DNA from: Theobroma cacao
Lineage: Eukaryota > Streptophyta > Magnoliopsida > Malvales > Malvaceae
Assembly: GCF_000208745.1 (NCBI RefSeq)
Contig: NC_030852.1
Coordinates: 25,970,268-26,034,267 of the forward strand
Direction: 5' to 3'
Length of the DNA: 64,000 nt
Below, piece by piece: positions 1-12,210 of the stretch. A program made the translations under genes and the position numbers. How positions within the stretch are numbered: position 1 is the stretch's first letter; each line of letters begins with the position of its first letter. The notes below the pieces were generated by a model. That model was not told where the DNA came from, did not search any database, and was given only the letters and a program-made list of their open reading frames with translations.

Positions 1-1759
1 TAATTCTTAGGAAATTTATTCGATCAAATAAAATAAATATTTATATGGATTAAAAGCAACCTGGACACATGTGATATAATTGCCTTAATGAATCGTCTTA
101 GTGAATATTTGTTGAAGAAAGCTATAAAAATAATCTTATATGCCCGTGTATTTTTATAGAAAGATTTGGATATGAATTTGTAATAATTATTGTTTATATT
201 GATGATTTGAATATTATTGAAACTCTCGAAGAGTTATCAAAAGTTGTAGGTTACTTAAAGAAAGAATTTCAAATGAAAGACGTTGGAAAAATAAAGTTTG
301 TTTAGGCCTTTGATTGAGCACTTGACAAATGAAATTTTTGTCTTTCAATCAAATTATATAGTAAAAGTGCTAAAACGATTCTATATAAAGCGCATCCATT
401 GAATTCACCTATAGTTGTAAGGTAACTAAATGTGAAAATGGACCCTTTCTAAGCTCGTGAAGATAATGAAGAATTTCTTGGTCTTGAAGTGCCATATCTT
501 AGTGCAATCATAGCATTAACATATCTTGCTAGCAATACATGACCTGATATATTATTTGCTGTAAATTTATTAGCAAGATATAGTTCTTTTCCAACTCGAA
601 GGCATCGGAATGAAATTAAATATGTACTCCGATATCTTCGAAGAACAATGGACATGGGTTTATTTTACTCACATGTATTCAAAATCAAATTTAATTGGTT
701 ATGCAGATGCAGAGTATTTATTTGATCCACACAAAGCTCAATCTCAAATAAGTTACTTATTCACATATGGAGATACGGTTATTTCATGGGGTTCTGTATA
801 ACAAACTATAGTTACTACTTTTAATCGTGCATAAATTTTAGCAATTTATGAGGCAAGTCAAAAATGTATTTAGTTAAGATCTATAACTCAACATATTCGT
901 GTAAAGTGTGACTTGTCAACCAAGAAAAAAAATTTCGACAACGTCATATGAGAATAATACTGCTTGTATGGTTCAATTAAATGAATGATACATTAAAAGC
1001 AATAGAACAAAACATACTTCACAAAAAAAATCTTCTTCACTTATCATCTCCAAGAAAAAGGTAATATTAGTGTTCAACAAATTTATTCAAGTGACAACCT
1101 AGTAGATTTGTTCACGAAAGATCTTCGTATTGCAACATTTGAAAAGTTGGTATAAAGTATTGGAATGTGTCGTTTTAAAGATCTTAAATAATATAGCCAT
1201 TAAAGAAAGTAAAATATGCACTGCACTATTTTTCTTAATTAAGGTTTTTCCCACTAGTTTTTCTTGATAAGATTTTTAATGAGGCAATATTTTAAAAGCG
1301 TATTCTTAAAAATAATTATGTATTATTTTTCCTTCACTCAAATTTTTTTTCAAGAGATTTTTTCCTAGTAAGATTTTGACGAGGCATATTTTCAATATAA
1401 TAGATATTTAAGGGAGAGTGTTATGAATATATGTATGAATGTCCATTATGTCGTCACCCAAGAGTCCAAACTAGACCAAGCAGTCAAGATAGGCCAAATA
1501 GCCCCGCAGGTCAAACATAGGAGTATAATTTGCTTTAAATTTTTATATTTGATTATATATATTTAAATTTGAATGTAGATTAGATTAGATTAAAATTTAA
1601 ATTTAATCCATCTAAATCAAATCTCTTAACATTATCTTTATCTTGTAAATTCTATCTAAATAGGATAATCAGTCTATAAATAAGACACTTACTTCATTTA
1701 TAAATATATATTTTTAAATAAAATTTTCTTAATGTCCTTTCAAATTATATTTCACATCA
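1..1759 (+). mobile_element. Decayed Ty1/copia retrotransposon, 3' portion
   Basis: This is the 3' part of an LTR retrotransposon running off the left edge of the window. Positions 1-1180 hold remnants of copia reverse transcriptase and RNase H in several frames, broken by stops and frameshifts. They align by eye, over their whole length, with 31560-32720 of the second element in this window. The polyprotein remnant is followed by a purine-rich tract (about 1409-1418) and a 3' LTR. No intact protein remains, so it cannot move on its own. The opposite-strand reading frames here have no support. Confidence 0.85.
1419..1759 (+). repeat. 3' LTR of the first copia element
   Basis: The LTR begins TGTTATGAAT directly after a purine-rich tract and ends near TTCACATCA. 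Its 3' half matches the LTRs at 28717-28966 and 32945-33247, so the two elements belong to one family. About 90 bp (1441-1530), comparatively GC-rich, have no counterpart in the other LTRs. They are either an insertion here or a deletion there. Confidence 0.75.
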
Positions 1760-3060
1760 AGAGAGTATTATATGAGGCAAGCATGTGCTAAGGAAATATA
1801 TAATGGTAACGTCTCCCATATGACTAATAATAATACTAGTAGCATCATAATTGCCAAGACCTCATTGGAATTAGCTTTTCATGCCTACATTTTATGTTTT
1901 TGGAAGGCTATGAAGTAAAAGTTGTGTCAAATGTTCCCATCTTGAAAATGTTTCTCATATCTTGGTCTCAAGACTCACAATTTTCCTACAATAAGGTAGC
2001 AATTGGTATGAGAAAAGTAGTAGCACATTCCTTGCAATGTGTCTAATTAAATTATATTATAGTGTTTGTTTTACAACAGACCACTGTAATGTAAGATTAC
2101 AATACAATTACATTACAGTCAAAGGATATAATGTGATTGCAGTTCAAAACCAATGCAATCACATTACATTGCAATTTGCAATGTTATTAAAGACATTTTT
2201 AGCCTTCAAGTTTATTACTTTATTAAAAACATTTTGTAATGTTATAATTAAAATAAAATATATAATATAAGAATTAAAAATTAAAATAAAATAAAATATA
2301 AGAAATTAAAATTTATATAATATAGGTAAAAGAAATTAAAATATAATATATAATATAAAAAATTAGATTAAAGAAATGAAAATAAAATATATAATATTAT
2401 TATAAAAAATAAAAATAAAATATATGACATTAAAAATATATTTAAGAGATGATATTATATAAAAATTAACAATAAAAAATACAAGTATAGTAAGCTTGTA
2501 TTTTAATAAATAGGGATAATTTTAAAAATTAACATTATATTTTTAGCAAAGTACTTGTAAACCAAATAATATTATATTTTCTACATTTTAATCATTATTT
2601 TGTTTATATATCAAATACTATAATATTATTTTTTTTGTAATCATTTTACTTATAACCACATTACCTATAATACATTATATTGTAAAGCACTAAACATCAC
2701 CTAATAACTTTCAAACAGCCTAAACAAATAGCAGTAGATGAGAGGACGGCGATTTAGGGGCAATAAATAAATTGAAGATTAAAAAAAAAAAAAAGCCAAA
2801 TTTTGTACTATAGCTTTCCTAGAGTGGGGACCCCTTTCTGCCACGTACAGATTTGGGACGAGAACAGCTCAATTGGTACAATATTTTATCTACCTTAATG
2901 TGATGGACGGTCCAATCAAATTAATCCACCAACGTGAATTTTAATTTCAGAATTTCAGCCATCTTTATACAGTGAGCTTGAGAACGGATGATTCTCCACT
3001 ATGATGTACGTCATTCCTTGACTGCATTATGAACAAAAGAAAGAGACAGGAGGTTGGTGG
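1760..3060. other. AT-rich intergenic spacer
   Basis: No gene is recognisable. Between about 2035 and 2700 there is a very AT-rich tract with weak terminal similarity between its two ends (TGTTTGTTTTACAA near 2063 against the reverse complement of TTGTAAAGCACTAAACA near 2680). It may be an old transposon relic, but no target duplication was found. Confidence 0.5.
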
Positions 3061-3318
3061 GTAAAATTTAAAAAGTTTTTAAAAATATTTTAAACGATAT
3101 TTTAATATTTTTATTTCAAAATGATGTTTTTAATCTTTTACTATTAATTCCATTAATCAACAATTAATAAAATTAAATCTGATATTATATGTATTTTAGG
3201 ACTTAATATTTGATATAATTTTTTTAAATAATAAAAGATAAAAAAACATAATTTTGAAACAAGAAGGATTAAAATATCCTTTTTAAAGTATTTTGGGAGA
3301 ATATTTTTTGGATTTTAC
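3061..3318. repeat. Foldback MITE (long inverted repeat)
   Basis: The two ends of this 258-bp stretch are near reverse complements. The left arm (about 3061-3148) starts GTAAAAT and the right arm (about 3221-3318) ends ATTTTAC. The best-matched part is 3085-3148 against 3221-3290, with similarity over roughly 65 bases. This architecture is typical of non-autonomous foldback elements. I could not define a target-site duplication, so the superfamily is unassigned. It lies about 0.9 kb beyond the 3' end of the DUF1499 gene. Confidence 0.65.
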
Positions 3319-4200
3319 ATGAAGGCCAACTGGTGGCCTCCTAACAGTCTTCTCAATTCGATTTACAATTCTCCATTTCCACGGGGCATGCACTACACGC
3401 ATCATCTATCCAAGCCATCCAATTTCTGTGGACTTTCTTTTATTTTACTCTTTCCACTCTTCCTTTTGCTTTTCATCCCTTTCACTACCTTGATTAGTTG
3501 GGCTATTGAGTGAAGAAACCAATATGCCAAAGACATTTTTTGGATTATCATCTCAATGTCTTTGTTTAGATCAATGTTGAATCACAAAATTCATAGCTAT
3601 ATATTTCCTAACTCCTTATTGGCCAATTGGTACAGAATTTTCTTTATTTTTCTTGCATTGGCTTCCTACTGGGTAAGCCTACACCATATGAGAAAGGAGA
3701 TACGATTTTTCAAACATGTTAGTTAAGTAGTATCTCAATAACCAACTTGTTGATTGATTGAAAGGCGAAAAGTCGACTAGATTTTTCTTCAAGACTTTGC
3801 TTAGGAAATCTTGTGGATGAACAAATCGTTTTCACCAAGTAATGACAGCTTGCCATTTGTTTTTGTACATGTGTTATACCTTGAAACTATGGCAACTTTG
3901 AAGACTTGCAAGCGATGACTCCTTTCAGTTGAATATTAAGTTGGATACCATTTTAGTTTTACCAATTATTTCACAAGTCATGAAAACAGTGAGTCGTCAA
4001 TGAATTTGCAGGTGAAACTGCAAATTCTATGCACTAAAATGCCATAAAATTACAACTGAACTTCCACAGTCACCATTCTCCATTCATTTCCATATATACC
4101 CCTAATAGCTTTTCCAATTTTTATGAAAATTGTTCTCCCAGGAAGAAGAAAAAGAAATTGAAGTAGTGGATATATATTGATAAGGGAAAACGACATAAGC
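3319..4200. other. Intergenic spacer and 3' flank of the DUF1499 gene
   Basis: There is no supported coding sequence. The stretch next to 4201 must hold the 3' UTR of the minus-strand DUF1499 gene. The 64-residue plus-strand frame at 3319-3513 shows no domain and is unlikely to be a gene. Confidence 0.5.
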
Positions 4201-5363
4201 CTATTCCATGGAATCAAAACTTGGAACATACCAGCCTAATTGGTCTATGATCTTCTTCAACCTCTCTTCCTGACCCTTTGAGTCACCAATTGCTGTTGTG
4301 AAAGGGTAAATATAGGTCACTTTCTCGGCCATAGACCTGTAAGTAACAACATCTCCCTTCACTAAAAACTCCAGCACGTCCCGGCCAAACGCTCCATCAA
4401 CCTCGGCTAGTAAATATTTGCCTGATCATTTGTTTAACAGTTGTCAGTAAATTATTCGATATCTCAGTCTACTCAAATATATGAACATAAAAGATTACAA
4501 GGCCTTAGCTTATTCTCAATTTGGTTCAATTGTCCTTCTTCCTTTCTCCCCCATATAAACTATCTTTAAAGCCTTTAATTCACACTTGAACTTCATGCAC
4601 ATTGGATATATCCATTATTCCACTTCAAATGCCAATTTGTAACATCATGTCTGCATGTATACGGCTTTCAGTCTACTTACCACTTGGGGTATCTTCAACA
4701 ACCTCAATCTTGGCATTCTTCTGAGTTTTTAGGATTGCTTCTTGCAGTTCCTGCAATGAAGCATGCTCAAAAGTAAGTCAATATGACAATTTCACATTAC
4801 AAATTATTCAGAAATAAAGGCATAAAAATAAATTTCTCAAACCTGAACCGCATTCTCTGTAGAATTCTCGGGAATAATCCATGGGAAAGCAAAAGATGAT
4901 GATTTTGCATTTGTTGACACACAACCTGGATTTGTGGACGGGCAAGGCCTAATTTTCCTGCAAAGGGATAAAGCATTTCCTTCCAACTTATAAAACGTTA
5001 TTATCAATAAAAAACCACTAAAATAAACTTAATATATTTGCTTAATTTAAACCAATTAAAAAGATGAAAAAGTTTCAAGACAGACCCATCTTCCAGTCCA
5101 AGCTGCAAGAACTTGGCCTCAGTAAAAGGGGTGGTGGGTGGAAGTTTGGGGGAAGACAGAGAGTTAACAGAAGGAAAGGCCAAGGAAGGTAGTGGGGAGT
5201 TCAAGGTTAAAGTGAGGGCTAGAGAGAGCAAGTTAGAGAAGAGAATGGGTTTTGGGTTAGGATTCTTTGAGATTTGCAGTTGAGAAAATGTTGCAGAGGG
5301 TGTTGGTTGTTTGGAAGGTGAAGAAAGCAGAGGGAGGAGCTGACGAATCAGAGTAATGGTCAT
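4201..5363 (-). CDS. DUF1499 thylakoid lumen protein, plastid-targeted
   Basis: Four exons join in frame: 5363-5086, 4957-4843, 4750-4681 and 4421-4201, giving 227 residues. The N-terminus is rich in Ser, Thr and Pro. It is followed by a hydrophobic stretch ending LPSLAFPS, which reads as a bipartite transit peptide for plastid import and then passage into the thylakoid lumen. The mature part contains RPCPSTNPGCVST, the segment FAFPWIIPEN, and a C-terminal half with GDSKGQEERLKKIIDQLGW. This is the plant DUF1499 family, which includes a protein found in the Arabidopsis lumen (I believe the 17.9-kDa lumenal protein). Its biochemical function is unknown to me. All splice sites are GT-AG and the length fits the family. 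The identification of the family is firm and the exact ortholog less so. Confidence 0.88.
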
Positions 5364-5663
5364 GGTTGTTACTTTCTGTTATCCTTTTTCTCCTCCGCTC
5401 ACATCTCCAAGTTTCTCTCTCTGGTTCTGTGTCTCAACCAGGATAAAACAGCACCGTTTCACACTTTTTAACTTTTTTAAGCAGAGTCAATTAGAAAATA
5501 AGAAAAAATACTAGTCCTGCTTAACTTTAACACTGTTTGATTGTCAAAATACACATTTCCAGTAAGAAGTTTATAGCTAAGTTTCATGGCATAACTAAAT
5601 TCTGAAACAATTTACTTCTAAATAAGAAATGAATTCAGGCGGTTGAAATGTTATAATTTGGAT
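5364..5663. other. Upstream region of the DUF1499 gene
   Basis: This holds the 5' UTR and promoter side of the minus-strand DUF1499 gene, with a pyrimidine/purine-rich segment just upstream of the ATG. I see no clear TATA box or other element. The hAT-like insertion begins at 5664, about 300 bp upstream of the start codon. Confidence 0.4.
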
Positions 5664-6368
5664 TAGACCTGGTAATTTTGGACGCGACACGTTAGCATGA
5701 CAAGAGAAGATACGGGTTAAATAGATTTTGGGATTACCCTTAACGTGTTTCGTGTTTAATCGTGTTTGACACGTTAAGACACAAAAATTTTCGTGTCTTA
5801 ACTTGTCAGACATGACAAACACGTTTAAACACGCTTACTTAATCGTGTTATCGTGTTTAAACGTGTATACGTATTTAAACATATATACATGACACGTTTA
5901 TTAACCTATTAAACATTAATAGTTAAAAACTATTTTAACCTTATATAAATAATTTTTTAATAATTATTTAATGTGTATTTTAACTTTATGTATGATAATA
6001 AATTTTATGTATGTTATTTATATTAAATTTTATTATATTTGATGTTATTATTATTATTTTTTTGTTATAATTATTTTTATAATTATAGATTTTAAATTTA
6101 AATAATAAAATTATATTTAATTATAAATATTTTTATTTAATCGTGTTAATTGTGTTAAACGTGTTATTAATCATGTCGTGTTGTATATTGACACGTTTAA
6201 TAAACGTGTAAAACGTGTTAATCATGTCGTGTCGTGTTACACGTGTATTAAACGTGTACGTGTACGTGTTTCAAATTTAAGACACGAATATTAAACGTGT
6301 CGTGTTTAACCTTAACGTATTTCGTGTCTGACACGTTTAAGACACGAAAACACGAATTGTCATATCTA
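5664..6368. mobile_element. hAT-like non-autonomous transposon with 8-bp target duplication
   Basis: The 705-bp element is flanked by the identical 8-mer ATTTGGAT at 5656-5663 and 6369-6376. Its ends form imperfect terminal inverted repeats: TAGACCTGGTAATT on the left against the reverse complement TAGATATGACAATT on the right. An 8-bp duplication with TAG-starting ends is the signature of the hAT superfamily. Both subterminal regions are crowded with the pentamer motifs CGTGT/ACACG, typical of transposase-binding repeats. The centre is AT-rich and has no transposase coding sequence. It sits between the DUF1499 promoter and a tRNA gene. Confidence 0.85.
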
Positions 6369-6445
6369 ATTTGGATTTTGGGCAATTAAGCATTATTTGA
6401 TCTTTATAACAATGATTAAAAATACGTCACAACACGAGCAGCAAC

Positions 6446-6527
6446 GTCGATATGTCCGAGTGGTTAAGGAGACAGACTTGAAATCTGTTGGGTTTCGCCC
6501 GCGCAGGTTCGAACCCTGCTGTCGACG
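6446..6527 (+). tRNA. tRNA-Ser (anticodon UGA)
   Basis: A complete cloverleaf can be folded. The acceptor stem pairs GTCGATA with TGTCGAC (one G-T pair). The anticodon stem ACAGA/TCTGT encloses the loop CTTGAAA, giving anticodon TGA. The extended variable arm is typical of serine tRNAs, and the T arm is GCAGG-TTCGAAC-CCTGC. The internal B box GGTTCGAACCC is intact and a T-run (about 6532-6540) can stop RNA polymerase III. No CCA is encoded, as expected for a nuclear tRNA gene, and no intron is present. It begins about 70 bp beyond the hAT-like element. Confidence 0.95.
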
Positions 6528-6723
6528 CTCCTTTTTATTTGTTTAAATTTTTTGTGCTCTGATTTTATCCCAATCACTAGCTTCATATTCAACGTTACGA
6601 TAGGGCTCACATAGATTTGATTTCGTTTAGGAACTTGAAAAACCCGGACATCCTCCACTTTAAATTTTCTCGGCAACCAAACTGAAAAAGTGGTAAGACA
6701 AAAGAAAAACCCTTTTTAAGAAA

Positions 6724-7998
6724 ATGGAAGAAAATCCCTTAAATGCGACAACACCAACAAGCAGCAACACCAAAACGACACAGGAGCTAGCAGCAGAAGG
6801 CCTGAAACATCTAGAAGAAACCATCGAAGCAGCTTTCCAGATCCTCTCTTCCATGAACGACGAGCTTTGCAACCCTGCCTTGTGGTCCACCATCCCTTCT
6901 TCAAGTAATTCTACAACCGCTTCTTCTACTACTACTGCCAACACTGCTGCACCCAACGGCCCTTCTTCTCTCTCCAACGGTGATTCGGCATCCGATGGCG
7001 GCCATCACTTGGAGATGGGTGGAATCGGAGGTAGCGGCAATGGTGCTCTCGATGAGGCTCGCCTGAGGTATAAGAACTCCGTCGCTTCTCTTCGCGCTGT
7101 GCTTGCCGCTATTCCCAATTCTCAAAAGGTATTGAGAAAGTTAGGGCTTTTACAGCTCAAGTTAGGAACTTTTCTGGGGTGGGGAGTATGAGTATTATTT
7201 AGGCAATTTAGGAATTTACTTAGAGCCTGATTTCATCATTCAAATGAGCCAGTCTTTGAAATTGTTAATTAGGAATTAGGCTTTTTGTCAAAAATTCTAT
7301 ATTCATGCTGCTTTACTTTGAATGAGTATCATGCTACAAATTTTAATATATTTATTGCTACATTGTTAGGAAAGTTATTTTCATTATTTGGATTTTTAAT
7401 GTGTTTCAATTAGCTCAAGGAATAAGAATTGAATTATATTTGGTGTATTTTTTTTAATCTTTAAATAGGCAAAGGCATTTGAAACGGGTTCAACTGCAAG
7501 CAGTCCTGCAGATGAAGCAGAAATTGACAAGTTGGAAGACCAAGCCTCTAATCTAAGAAAGGTAGTTTGCAGTGAAAATGTTTATAATTTTAGTCTTTAG
7601 GTAATGCAGTTCATATTCCCTTAAAACACTAGTGGCAATGACACCCACTCTTTTAGAAGGGGGCAGGATTTGGGTTGTTGTGGATTTTCAAATTTTAAAG
7701 TAGTGTTGTTACTTCGATTATATCAGGTTTACAAAGCCTATAAATTGGTGATGGTTCATGGATTCTTGGAAGTCTTAAAATGGGGAGCTCTTAGCTGATT
7801 GTTTTCTTTCTGATGCTGTTTAATTTTGAGTCTTGATTCATCAAGAAGCAATGTTTAATGTCTGTAAAAGAGCAACTAAAATGGTGGTTTTCTATGTAGG
7901 AGCTTGCAAACAAGAATGAATACCTCAAGCTTCTAATAGACCAGCTACGGGACCTTATTAAAGACATATCTACTTGGCAAAGTCCTTGTTCAATCTAA
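6724..7998 (+). CDS. MED30: Mediator complex subunit 30
   Basis: Three exons (6724-7128, 7469-7561, 7900-7998) give 198 residues with all introns in phase 0. The protein matches plant MED30, a head-module-associated subunit of Mediator, the nuclear coactivator linking transcription factors to RNA polymerase II. The diagnostic block is [20 protein letters not shown] followed by [18 protein letters not shown] (about residues 18-56). A low-complexity Ser/Thr/Asn/Ala linker follows (about 57-85), then a helical region ([18 protein letters not shown]) and a charged C-terminal coiled-coil-like tail ending [17 protein letters not shown]. Arabidopsis MED30 is of similar length. The ATG chosen is the first in frame and lies about 200 bp downstream of the tRNA gene. 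Confidence 0.93.
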
Positions 7999-9792
7999 AG
8001 TTTGGATAAGCATCTTGGTTGCTGAAAAGGGTGCTCTAGGAGAGGAACATGAACTCAGGTGTCTGCTTTGAATGATGATGTTGTTGTCTTCCCATCACTC
8101 ATTCTACGGAATGCCAGGATTACTTCTATGTATACGTCTTTCATTGGGATGGAGCGGCACTTTGGTTTTGAGCAATTGGAGGGCAGAAAAATGGTATGAC
8201 CAAAAAGAAAAATGAAAAGGAGCCCTTCAAGAATTTTTTTTTTTTTTTTGCCTTGTATGCATTCAGTTTAACATTACAGACAAGTGTAGTTCGAACCAAG
8301 CATCCATCAAGTACAAAGTAGCTTGATTCATTGTTGTGATCACTTGATTGAATACATATAGGCATAACTTCATTTTCATTATGAGTTTGAGCTCACCATG
8401 GCTGTATCTCACGCATTAAGCTGCTCCTCAAAGGAGAAGCCCTGCGTGATTATTGAACCAGTGGCACTTCCTAATTGAGCAAAATGAGCTGCGAGAAGTT
8501 GATTTAGTATGTAGCTTTGGACGTGTTTCTCTTGCTAGTGCGAGGATGTTAGCTAATTGCTTTTTGGCCCATCAACTGTAAGCCAATATGGATGCTGTTT
8601 ATTGTGCTATTTGGTGTTAGTACTGGGGGCTAGTAGCCCATTATTTGTTATTTTCATGGAGTTGTTAGCTGTCTTGTCTTGTTACAAGCGCAGTCATCGT
8701 CGGTCGCCACTCTGCTGCATCTTCAAAATTTTATTTCACGTGAAACTGATGGGGAGGATTATGTTCTAAACTCGTATTCAAACCTGTCGTTGATCGAAAA
8801 GACACAAACCAAATCCTTGTTAACCATGTGGTGTCAAGTTTTTCGCCACTCCTATTACCAGCAAGTGGTAAATTTAACTGAATGATCAAAATTTTCTTCA
8901 TGGTTATTTGTACTGTAATTCAAGTAGAAGAAAGCAGAAGCCATTGGGTGAATTGATGAATTTTTTTTAGGGGTTCATGAAAATTATGATCTTATCTTAT
9001 ATAATTTTACATTTTAAGTGATTGACTATATATTTTTGTATTGGCCAGAGATTAACTAAAAAATAATAGTTGCAATTTTCATCAAACCACAAGGCCAAGG
9101 GTGAAAATAATAATTTGCGTTTTTAAGGGCTAATCCCAATTGGAATGGATAGCTGGATGAAGGTTCTTAGAATCGTGGACAATATATATATATATATTTC
9201 CGGTAATTATGAGCTTGCTTGATGGCGTGCAGGCTGGTAGCCATTAGTTCTCAAGGCGGGAGTGAAGGAGCCCAGTCTGCCTCTTCTCTTCTCCCACCAC
9301 GCAAGCAAAGCAAACCTAAAATGTAAGGGTGCCAAGAGCCTAGGACCCATCTTCAGCTATCACAATCCTCGTGTCGAGATGCCGACCAGATGTTGGCAAA
9401 ACGCCAGTTCTGAATTAAAAGCCTGGTGGTCATATGGCAACAAATTAACTAGTTACTTGTGAAGCATGGGAAGACGGCGCTCTTAATGTACCAGACCAAG
9501 TTCCTCAAAGAGCATAGGTGGATTCTATAATTTTGGCACAAACCATTTTACTTCTACAAATTGAAGTAGCCCTTAAGCAGTTATTTACAGAAGGGACTTT
9601 GACACTGTCACTTTCATCACTTCCACAGCATATGGAGATATCATCACACATTTATAATTCAGACACACTTCTTTTCACAGAAATACCTAGTTTTATAGCA
9701 TATTACTTGATAAATTTAATGAGAGAATACATTTCTATAACATGTGAGAGATATAAAGGTCGATAGATATTAATGGAGGGGAGAAGATTCAA
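7999..9792. other. 3' flank of MED30 and intergenic spacer
   Basis: This holds the MED30 3' UTR (probably the first few hundred bases) and the 3' UTR of the convergent phospholipase gene near 9793. A poly-T run lies near 8236. A short coding-like frame at 9222-9326 (34 residues, start MACRLVAISSQGG) ends close to a plausible splice donor (GTAAGG). It may be an orphan exon or gene relic, and I could not assign it. Confidence 0.45.
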
Positions 9793-12210
9793 CTAGTTGT
9801 GGATTGAAGATCTAGTTGTAAGTGATGATCTCATATCTACAATGGCAGATTCATCTGCTCCCAACTTGATTGCCTCTTTGCTTGCTCTTATAAATCGTGA
9901 AACTGCTCCTTTCACATACTCGTGAGCTTCTTTCACGCTCATCTTCTTGCCCATCTCATCAGGGAAGCTACTCAAGAAGTGATCACCGTTAAGAACCGCA
10001 GCTAGTTGAACTACCTCACTTTGAAATTCAGAGAGACCAGCATCTTCTTTAGCTTCTGTTGTCCTCAAAGGTGCTACATCTGGCAATGTCACTGCATTTA
10101 ATTCAAAGGAAATAAATTAATAAATTTCTTTTCAGTTCATCATGCAAAACTTTGATGCTCTAATTATTAGAATGATATTTTGCCCTTTTCAAATTAGCAT
10201 AAGCCAATCATGGATGCTCCATATATTTGTCACCAATCTGTCCATTGATTTTTTACTTTCCACATGATCAGAAGATCCAATAAATCCATATGATTTATTT
10301 TAAATTTATTTTTACCTAATTAGTCTGCTCATTTCTCTTTCCACTCAGTTTCTCCCTTTTTCATCTCACTTTGAGTATACATTGCCCTTTTTCCCATCTA
10401 GGCCAAGCTAGAAGATCCTAAATTTGCCACACCAATTGCGTGAAACGGAAAAAATACCTGGGCAATCAGTTCTGGGAGAGGTCAACCCCGCAACAACCTC
10501 CTCAAAAGTGCCAGCCCAAGCATCTCTGTGAGTCAAGAAGTTGGAGGACAGGTTGAACATTTTCTTTATTGTTGCGGGGATGGATGAGTGCTCAAATTCA
10601 GAGTTTGGAGTAGGTCCCTTTGGACCACTTATCACTACAAGAAACAGCAGAAATTCAAGCATAGAGAAGAAGAATTACGGAATCAACATTCTAATTTAAA
10701 ATCACTAGAAAGGTACAGCAGCAAGCGCCTAAAGACATTATTATTAACTAATCCACATACATCTTCAGTTAAGGTGGCAATTGAAGATTACACCCAATTG
10801 TCAAAATCAGTGGAGTCAAAACCATAACCACTTGCCTAAACATACCCCAATCAATTAATTCAGAGTCTTACTTATTAGGCTATTTAGTAAGAAGATCAAC
10901 CAAATCAAATCCTATATAATCTCAAAAATTAAGCGCCTTTTGACAAAATAAACTTATAATACCCCTCAATGCAGGAAAAACAGAAACGGGCTTGGAAAAC
11001 TTAATGTCTTCTTATGAACAGGTATGAGTTTTTTCACAGAACTATTCTATTCTAATAACAAAGCTTATAGCAGAACCTAGAAGTGGCAAGCTGAAAATAA
11101 ATGATGAAAATCCAACTTACCAGTGCCTTTCTTGATCCAAGGAGAGACCATGATTGTCGGCACACGGACACCAAGCCTGTCAAACTTGAAGAAAGAAGGA
11201 GCAGGGCCAGTGTTTCCATCTGGGTTGGGGACATTGACATAAGGAGTCTTGACATGATCATAGAACCCACCATGCTCATCATAAGTAATAACCAAAAGGG
11301 TCTCATTCCATTGAGGACTTGCTCTCAATGTCTCATACACCTCCTTGACAAGCTTTTGCCCATTGGCAACATCATGAGATGGATGGTCATCATTAGCAGG
11401 CAATCCCTTAAGATCAAAGTATCTTGGCTCGATAACAGTTAAGCTCGGAAGTTTACCTTTCCTAGCATCTTTCTTAAATTTTAAATCAAACTGATGAAAT
11501 TTGAATACATACTTCAATTTTCTCAGATTTCTATAGAACAAAGTTGTGGGTATGTTTTGGAAATAAATACCAAAGTCCTTACCATTCTCATGAAGTGATT
11601 CAAAGATGGTTTTTTGGGGGTACCCGTGAGCCAACTGCTTCTTAACATGACTTGTTGAGCCATGAGAAGTAGCAGAATACACAAATAACCTATTGGGTTG
11701 TGTTGGGCCAGGAATTGAAGAAAACCACCTATCAAAGAGTGCAAATTCCTTTACAAGAGCAGCATAAACTGGCACAGCCTGAGGCCTAAAACCTTTCATG
11801 ACAGTCTCAGAGAGGTTCTGAGACATTGACAATGCTTGCTCCACAAAGCCAGACATGGAAGGAATGGAGGCAGAGCCAAATACCTGTTGCTCCACAGCTT
11901 CAAAAGAGTGACCTGGATCCGGATCCACAAACTCGGCATCATCAGTGAAGCAAATGGATTCTGGGTTTGGATTTTTTGTCGAAACGGGATTGCATTCATC
12001 CCCTGTCACCCCATTGACTGCTGGATTAATGGATTTCTTCATCCACCCAACCATGTGATCAAAGGATCTATTTTCCATCACCAACACCACTATGGTCTTA
12101 ATGGGTGACTGCTGCTGGGCTCCCAGTGGTGTGAAGAGACATGACACCGTGAGAAACAGCAAGAAAATGAAGGAAAATGAAGTTGGTGCCTTGGTTTGGG
12201 ATCCTCCCAT
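9793..12210 (-). CDS. NPC6: Non-specific phospholipase C, NPC6 type
   Basis: Three exons (12210-11121, 10634-10458, 10091-9793) give 521 residues, the usual length for plant NPCs. A hydrophobic signal sequence (about residues 12-31, ending PLGA) precedes the phosphoesterase domain. Motifs in order are [11 protein letters not shown] (residues 46-56, first metal/catalytic motif), [52 protein letters not shown] and [12 protein letters not shown], then [10 protein letters not shown]. The family cleaves phospholipid head groups to give diacylglycerol, acting in glycerolipid turnover. The C-terminal segment ([20 protein letters not shown], then [17 protein letters not shown]) matches NPC6 rather than the NPC3/4/5 tail. 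The gene is convergent with MED30. Identification is strong, and the closest Arabidopsis match is At3g48610. Confidence 0.93.

Noticed and set aside
2035..2700. Possible MITE with weak terminal similarity
   Set aside because: The ends match only loosely, there is no target duplication, and AT bias makes chance similarity likely. Kept only as a note on the spacer.
11052..11306. Other-frame open readings over the NPC6 exons (also 11101-11442 plus strand, 11836-12108 and similar)
   Set aside because: They are shadows of the real NPC6 frame.
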